DNA of 37,044 nt from Oligoflexales bacterium (GTDB taxonomy: Bacteria; Bdellovibrionota_B; Oligoflexia; Oligoflexales; JALZUQ01). The stretch covers positions 1-37,044 of the forward strand of contig JALZUO010000008.1 in assembly GCA_023301565.1 (NCBI GenBank), given 5' to 3'. Both the position numbers and the translations under genes were made by a program. Shown in pieces: positions 32,631 to 37,044 of this stretch. Below the pieces are notes generated by a model. That model saw nothing but the letters and a program-made list of their open reading frames with translations, was not told where the DNA came from and did no database searches. Position 1 is the first letter of the stretch. Every line of letters begins with the position of its first letter.

Positions 32631-33233
32631 TTAGAAGAGTCTTTTTTTATTCAGGTTTAGGTTTATTTGGTTTTGATTGAGTTTGGCTAGCTTTTTTTTC
32701 CACTCTTTTTTTAACTTGGGTGTTTGTAGGCGCCTTAATATTTTTCTATCGAGCATTGGCAAACCACTAGACTTTTGAATAGATGCTTTCCATTCATCGT
32801 TCTTGCGTTCTAGCTTAACTTCAGTTTGCTCAGCGATTAGGTGTACAAAACGTCCGGGGACGCTCGACACAATGCCTTTCATTTCTAAAGCTAACTCATT
32901 TGCCAGCGCGCCGTTTGGATCCTCTACCAAGCCGAGGCTCAACGTACTTTCCGGGTCGTTTACTGTTTGGGATATGGTTTGGGGCAATACTTGGAGTGAG
33001 GAGCTATTTTGAATAGCCTGAGGCGTAGGTTGATTACTTAATAGAGCGGCGGCGGATGTTTTTTCTATTCCAATTTCCATGGTTGGTTTTGCAAACTGAA
33101 TCAGCACGGGAGAGGCGGCTTTGCTTCGTTCGATGGACACCAGCGGCTGCTGTAAACCCATGTTCGATAGGACTAGCAGGCCCACGACCATGTGAATGGC
33201 GAAAGAGTAGAATAAAGGAGAGCCGTAACGCAT
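32631..33233 (-). CDS. TonB/TolA-like energy-transducer candidate
   Basis: Begins with a short cytoplasmic stretch and one membrane helix (LFYSFAIHMVVGLLVLSN) whose Ser-His pattern resembles TonB's SxxxH anchor. A long extended periplasmic part follows, then a small Lys-rich C-terminal domain (KILRRLQTPKLKKEWKKKLAKLNQNQ). It lacks a clear Pro-Lys/Pro-Glu linker and a recognisable TonB C-terminal YP motif, so the call rests on topology plus position directly downstream of a TonB-dependent receptor gene. ATG at 33233 with AGGACAGG upstream is preferred; a GTG at 33296 would add 21 residues. Confidence 0.55.
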   Translation of the reverse strand: MRYGSPLFYSFAIHMVVGLLVLSNMGLQQPLVSIERSKAASPVLIQFAKPTMEIGIEKTSAAALLSNQPTPQAIQNSSSLQVLPQTISQTVNDPESTLSLGLVEDPNGALANELALEMKGIVSSVPGRFVHLIAEQTEVKLERKNDEWKASIQKSSGLPMLDRKILRRLQTPKLKKEWKKKLAKLNQNQINLNLNKKRLF

Positions 33234-33310
33234 ATTTCTTGTACCTGTCCTCTTGCAGTCTTTTGTAGTGCTTATGTTTAGCACAGAACGAGCCACAAAG
33301 GTACTCTAGG

Positions 33311-35248
33311 CTACCTTTGCCAGTTTATCTGTACACGAACATGGCGAGGTATAGCCTGGTAACCCCAGGTAATTTGACGGCTTTCATCTAGCAGGTTCCC
33401 TAGCGTAAAGCCTGCTGTCAGCCGCGGTGATACTGGCTGTTCATACTGCAAGTCGAGCCTGGAAACAGGTTTCATCTCGAGCCTATTTCCAGAAGCATCT
33501 ATGTCAACACGTTTGCCCAAAAGTTTGTAGCTTATTTTCACTGCGTTACTTTTCTTTAGTTGATTGCTCCTGAATTGATAGCCAAGCTTTGCTACACCCT
33601 GAAAATAGGGCCTACGCACCAGCTTTTGTTTTGCGCTATCACCGCTTTGAGCGCGAAGCCAGGTTAGGTGCATGCTGCCAAACACTCTGGAAGGTTCTTT
33701 TTGAGGTTTTATAGCTAAAAATTGCAGGGCATTTATGTTTGCAGATGTCTTGTTTACAAACGCAAAGCGATTTTTTTCCGATAAAAAATCAAAGTCTATT
33801 AGGTTTCTTAGGTTTTTTTGAGTGTAAGCTATCTCTGCTGTAAAGTTTTTTTGTTTTCGTTTAACAGCAATTTTTATATTATTTGATTTTTCAGGTTTTA
33901 ACGATTGGTTTCCAAAGTTCGAGTGCAGTTGATACAAGCTTGGGCTATGAATCGCTCTATTTAAAACGGCGTAGAGCCACATTTTATGTCTAGCCCCAGA
34001 TGATACGTCCACTCCTATCTTCGAGTTCGCCGTAAAAGCATGGCCGGAGATAGACTCCCACTTTGTCCACTTGGTTTCTAGTTCCATCGATAATCTAGAT
34101 AACTTGGTTTTTGCGCCAGCTGCCCCCGAAAAAGACGCGCGGCGCTTTTTGACTGATTCGTTTGTAGCGAAAGCCCCAAATTCTCTTCGGTCCCGGGTGT
34201 CGATAGCATCAGAGCGGACCTGAGCGCGGGTCCAAAGGTTTAGCGTCTTACTCCAAAATTGGATTTTCTTTTTGGTAAGCTGCACGGCCGCATCTTGGTA
34301 GTTATAATGAAAAGTACTTTCTTGGGATTGAGACATATTGGATGGATCCCTCAGGTTTTCTGACTTGCGCTCGCCCCACCTGCTTGTAGCAGAAATACTA
34401 AGGTGAAACTCTTTTCCCATGTTTTGCGAGTGTGCCACCAGGGCGCCAATGCTCTGTCCGGTAGCTTCGGCGTTCTGGTCATCTGCGCCGGGGCCCGCAT
34501 CGAACTGCGTTTTTTGTTTTTGCAATAAGACGAGTGCTTTTGTTGTGCTATTTTCCGAGAGGCGTTCGTAAACAGAGCTGTGGCTAAGCTCAGAGGTGCG
34601 GTCAAGGTCAAAGCCAGGAGATCTACGCCCTAGCGCTGCATCCGATGGTGATTGCGCAGCGCTCCACCCTGCATCGCGCAGCCATGTCAGGCTCGATTGC
34701 CACCTGTGCCCATCACGCGGAACCTGCCACGGCGACCACAAGATTGCTCCAGAAAGTCTTTTGTATCCAGCTCCTAGGGTGAGCCTAAGTCTTTCGTTGG
34801 AGCTTTCAGGGAGAGTAAGCATCAACCCACCTGAGCTTCCGCTGCCTTGTAGAATGCGGCTTTCCCCCAGACCAATAGGGGAGGTATGGGTTTCGCCTAG
34901 AGCGGAAAGTAGTGACCAGTTAGCTCCTCCGCTCGGGAGAGAAGGATCTCTTAGCTCTAGACCTTCAAAGACCAAAGCCGAGTGCTGCGAGGGTGAGCCC
35001 GTTACGAACACGGTAGCAGGTTGCCCGGGGCCACCTGTGGGGGCCATATAAAACTCAGCAAACTCACCAATGTCACTAAAATCGCTTGTTTTGGCTTTTT
35101 GCTGAGGAGGGTTCCAGGGCTTTTCGTTATCTTCGACGTAGATAAGAAGGGGGATTTCTAAGGTGTTGACCTCTTCTGCGGTAGTGCTTACTGCATGGGG
35201 AGATAGCGCTAGGAAACATAAAATGAAAAATATAAAATACCGGATCAC
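33311..35248 (-). CDS. BtuB-like TonB-dependent outer-membrane receptor
   Basis: Signal peptide IFFILCFLALSPHAVS. A plug-like domain follows: ATVFVTGSPSQHSALVFEGLELRDPS, then ILQGSGSSGGLMLTLP, which matches the plug end (RGpgS..Gs..GgvI.i). Residues from about 160 form a many-stranded barrel with the receptor signature SPSLYQLHSNFGNQSLKPEKSNNIKI and the C-terminal NLLDESRQITWGYQAIPRHVRVQINWQR. At 645 residues it is close to BtuB in size. A TonB box is not clear; IPLLIYVED after the signal peptide is a candidate. No cobalamin riboswitch was seen in the short upstream gap. Ligand unknown. Part of a minus-strand unit with the dehydratase-like gene and a TonB-like gene. Confidence 0.82.
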   Translation of the reverse strand: MIRYFIFFILCFLALSPHAVSTTAEEVNTLEIPLLIYVEDNEKPWNPPQQKAKTSDFSDIGEFAEFYMAPTGGPGQPATVFVTGSPSQHSALVFEGLELRDPSLPSGGANWSLLSALGETHTSPIGLGESRILQGSGSSGGLMLTLPESSNERLRLTLGAGYKRLSGAILWSPWQVPRDGHRWQSSLTWLRDAGWSAAQSPSDAALGRRSPGFDLDRTSELSHSSVYERLSENSTTKALVLLQKQKTQFDAGPGADDQNAEATGQSIGALVAHSQNMGKEFHLSISATSRWGERKSENLRDPSNMSQSQESTFHYNYQDAAVQLTKKKIQFWSKTLNLWTRAQVRSDAIDTRDRREFGAFATNESVKKRRASFSGAAGAKTKLSRLSMELETKWTKWESISGHAFTANSKIGVDVSSGARHKMWLYAVLNRAIHSPSLYQLHSNFGNQSLKPEKSNNIKIAVKRKQKNFTAEIAYTQKNLRNLIDFDFLSEKNRFAFVNKTSANINALQFLAIKPQKEPSRVFGSMHLTWLRAQSGDSAKQKLVRRPYFQGVAKLGYQFRSNQLKKSNAVKISYKLLGKRVDIDASGNRLEMKPVSRLDLQYEQPVSPRLTAGFTLGNLLDESRQITWGYQAIPRHVRVQINWQR

Positions 35249-35317
35249 GTGCAGAAAAACCCTAAAGACGTTTCCTGCGTGGTTTAACGTTATTCTACCT
35301 TTTTTTCAACGTGCATA

Positions 35318-36298
35318 TTAGGGTTTTCTACCGCTCATGGTTTCCTTTGGAATTCCTATAAGCTTGAATCCTTCGATAAATACGATAGGTTTCCCGTCTT
35401 GAAACATGCTCACGTTCATCTCCATAAAAAGAGAGTTTGTTGTCATGCCACTTGTGACCTCGATCTGACCGGTAAAAATAGAGTTTTCAGCAGATGGTTG
35501 CCGTACTCTTTTCATGATTATTTTTTTGATAGCTACTGGGATATGGAGGACAGTATCCTCAAGGTTTCTTTGCTTGCGAATGATAGCGCCTGCCTGAAAC
35601 AGTGAATCTAGTAGTCCGGGAAAGTTTGCATAACGGCTAAAATCAATACCTTTAGCGTTTAGCCATACGTTTGCTTTAGGTTCGTTTGGGTGTACATGCA
35701 CCTTTTCAAGGCGTTGGTGTTCGCCTCCAACCTCTAAGCCCAAAGACCTAATGTATTGGTAGGCTTCTGCTTTGTTTACTACTGATTGGTTTTCTCCCAG
35801 AGGTTTAAAGGCAAGCCTGGCCATTTCATCGGGCATAGAACTGTAAGTCCCAACAAGTGTAGCTTTTGAAAGTGCCACCATTTCATCGCCTATAAGTGTG
35901 CTCACAGTGGACATCTCGTCTGGGTTTGCAGCAATCTTGGTTTCAAGAACTTTGCAATCTCCGCTTTTGCAGAGCTCTAGCTTATCTTCAATGCGTACCC
36001 TGCTGTATTCAATAACGGGCCTATCATGTACGAGCATGGCTCCAAGCGCAAAGTTATCAAGGGTAGCCGCGCCGGCAAGGATTGGCGTACCGTCGATGGC
36101 ATGATCTTCTAGATGCTTCGGTGAGTTGTAGGAGATTTTATTTTTAAAGGTCCACGTACCATCTTTATACCCGAGTAGAAGACCACATTTTTTTAACGGG
36201 TTAGTTGAAGCTAGCAGATCTCCGGACAAAGCAAACGTGCCGCACAAAAAAATAAAAACGGAAGTACGAAAAATATTTCTTAAAAAAATCAAAGACAC
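35318..36298 (-). CDS. Exported double-hotdog protein resembling a polyketide-synthase dehydratase domain
   Basis: Numbering is from the GTG at 36307; the GTG at 36298 (three codons later) has AGGTGG at good spacing and is preferred. After a hydrophobic signal-like N terminus (RTSVFIFLCGTFALSGDLLAS), the body follows the DH-domain plan: LEDHAIDGTPILAGAATLD (His69 of HxxxG; the usual Pro is Ala), then AYQYIRSLGLEVGGEHQRLEKV, then FPGLLDSLFQAG with Asp234 and Gln238 of the LLDxxxQ motif, LHIPVAIKKI and MFQDGKPIVFIEGFKL. Both members of the catalytic His-Asp pair are in place. Free-standing exported DH-like proteins are unusual. It could be a lipid-binding or dehydratase enzyme; signal-peptide cleavage is inferred. 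Confidence 0.6.
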   Translation of the reverse strand: MSLIFLRNIFRTSVFIFLCGTFALSGDLLASTNPLKKCGLLLGYKDGTWTFKNKISYNSPKHLEDHAIDGTPILAGAATLDNFALGAMLVHDRPVIEYSRVRIEDKLELCKSGDCKVLETKIAANPDEMSTVSTLIGDEMVALSKATLVGTYSSMPDEMARLAFKPLGENQSVVNKAEAYQYIRSLGLEVGGEHQRLEKVHVHPNEPKANVWLNAKGIDFSRYANFPGLLDSLFQAGAIIRKQRNLEDTVLHIPVAIKKIIMKRVRQPSAENSIFTGQIEVTSGMTTNSLFMEMNVSMFQDGKPIVFIEGFKLIGIPKETMSGRKP

Positions 36299-36398
36299 TG
36301 CAGCCACCTAAACACAAGATTATATAGAAAACTCTGTGTACTAGGATAACCCAAGCCAGCTCGTGTTGCCATATACCTTGGTCGAAGTCTTTTGCAGT

Positions 36399-37044
36399 TT
36401 AATCGTTTGTCCCAAACATAGTAGTCTCATCTTGATCTCCACCACCGTTATTGGAGTTAGGCTGATACCAGGCTGCAAAGGCCGTATCGGATTTAAAAAT
36501 GTAACCTGCTAGATCGTACACGTTGGTATAGCCCTTGTACGGGGCCAGCGGGTGGTTTCCTGTCTTGGTCAAGGTCACGGTGCTTGCAACAGAGCCATTT
36601 GCTGGGTTGATAAATTCAATGACAGCCGGTTTGTCCGAGGCAAAGGCTACGTAGTCTGCATTTACATTTAGAGCGTATCTTTTACGCATAAATACACGGG
36701 GTGAGAATGGAGCACTGGCCCAACCGTCAGCATCGGCATTGCGTCGGGCCACCATAGTTTCAGCACTAAGGATTCTTAGCGCATCGCTGCGGTATAGGGA
36801 TGTTAAAGTACCGGTCGCTTGCACTGTTAAAGTAGAAAACTGATTTAAAGTTCCAGTGGTTGCAGTATTTGAGTTCGACCCAATCAAAGAATAGCTATTA
36901 CCATCAGCCAGAGAGCTTATATTCCCATTTCTAGAAGGATAACCTATGAGATCTGTAGAAGCCGGAAGAAGCGGCATGGCATCTACTCTTAACCCGTTTT
37001 CGCTGGAGTAAAGGTAGCCGGTAATAAGACCCGTACTCTCTATT
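36399..37044 (-). CDS. Partial gene of unknown function (5' end beyond window)
   Basis: The frame stays open to the right edge, so the Met at 36975-36977 need not be the start; about 22 further residues (ending GLRVDAMPLLPAS) are visible upstream. The sequence is rich in Ser, Thr, Asn and Gly with beta-like repeats (SSLADGNSYSLIGSNSN, NQFSTLTVQATGTLTSLY), contains AVIEFINPANGSVASTVTLTKTG, and ends with an acidic tail GGGDQDETTMFGTND. The composition suggests a large exported or surface protein. No family recognised. Confidence 0.65.
   Translation of the reverse strand, partial: IESTGLITGYLYSSENGLRVDAMPLLPASTDLIGYPSRNGNISSLADGNSYSLIGSNSNTATTGTLNQFSTLTVQATGTLTSLYRSDALRILSAETMVARRNADADGWASAPFSPRVFMRKRYALNVNADYVAFASDKPAVIEFINPANGSVASTVTLTKTGNHPLAPYKGYTNVYDLAGYIFKSDTAFAAWYQPNSNNGGGDQDETTMFGTND

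Noticed and set aside
35249-35317. Cobalamin riboswitch before the BtuB-like gene
   Set aside because: The gap is only 69 bases, too short for the known riboswitch.

Overview
The window looks like chromosomal DNA of a Gram-negative, didermic bacterium of moderate GC, most likely a member of the Bdellovibrionota/Oligoflexia or a close deltaproteobacterial relative. The hints are a TIGR02147-type regulator (a family I know mainly from Bdellovibrio and Fibrobacter) next to small exported proteins, many signal-peptide proteins of no known family, outer-membrane barrels, a TonB system, and a metalloprotease with a Cys-type C-terminal sorting tail. The phylum is an inference. No tRNA, rRNA, CRISPR array or transposase was seen.

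Layout. 1-3.6 kb: the tail of an unknown gene, ogt on the minus strand, then prfC and an RlmD/TrmA-like uracil-5 methyltransferase. 3.6-6.1 kb: two overlapping TTG-start genes, a fold-III PLP enzyme and an aldonolactone-oxidase-type flavoenzyme. 6.2-10.2 kb: an exported neutral ceramidase, an exported coiled-coil protein and a minus-strand polyphosphate kinase 2. 10.4-16.6 kb: an efflux operon (lipoprotein adaptor, an RND permease fused to a TolC-like outer-membrane factor in one 1493-residue ORF, and an overlapping lipocalin). 16.7-19.6 kb: a DUF1338 enzyme, then a barrel protein and a putative lipoprotein on the minus strand.

19.7-22.5 kb: birA, coaX and an MscS channel, apparently one operon. 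22.6-25.7 kb: an Rsm22/METTL17-like protein on the minus strand and an EI24-type membrane protein on the plus strand, with a HepT-MntA toxin-antitoxin island between them that is bounded by near-identical 30-bp direct repeats. 25.7-28 kb: a TIGR02147 regulator overlapping the gene of an exported protein, plus a second small exported protein. 28-30.1 kb: a structured leader, recA and a degenerate receiver protein.

30.2-37 kb: a zinc metalloprotease with a GGCG/hydrophobic/Arg tail, a small membrane-anchored protein, and a minus-strand cluster of three genes (an apparently exported double-hotdog protein like a polyketide-synthase dehydratase, a BtuB-like receptor, a TonB-like protein). A partial unknown gene runs off the right edge.

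The most unusual items are the RND-OMF fusion, the exported dehydratase-like protein beside a TonB receptor, and the repeat-bounded toxin-antitoxin island. Functions were read from motifs only; no database search was possible.
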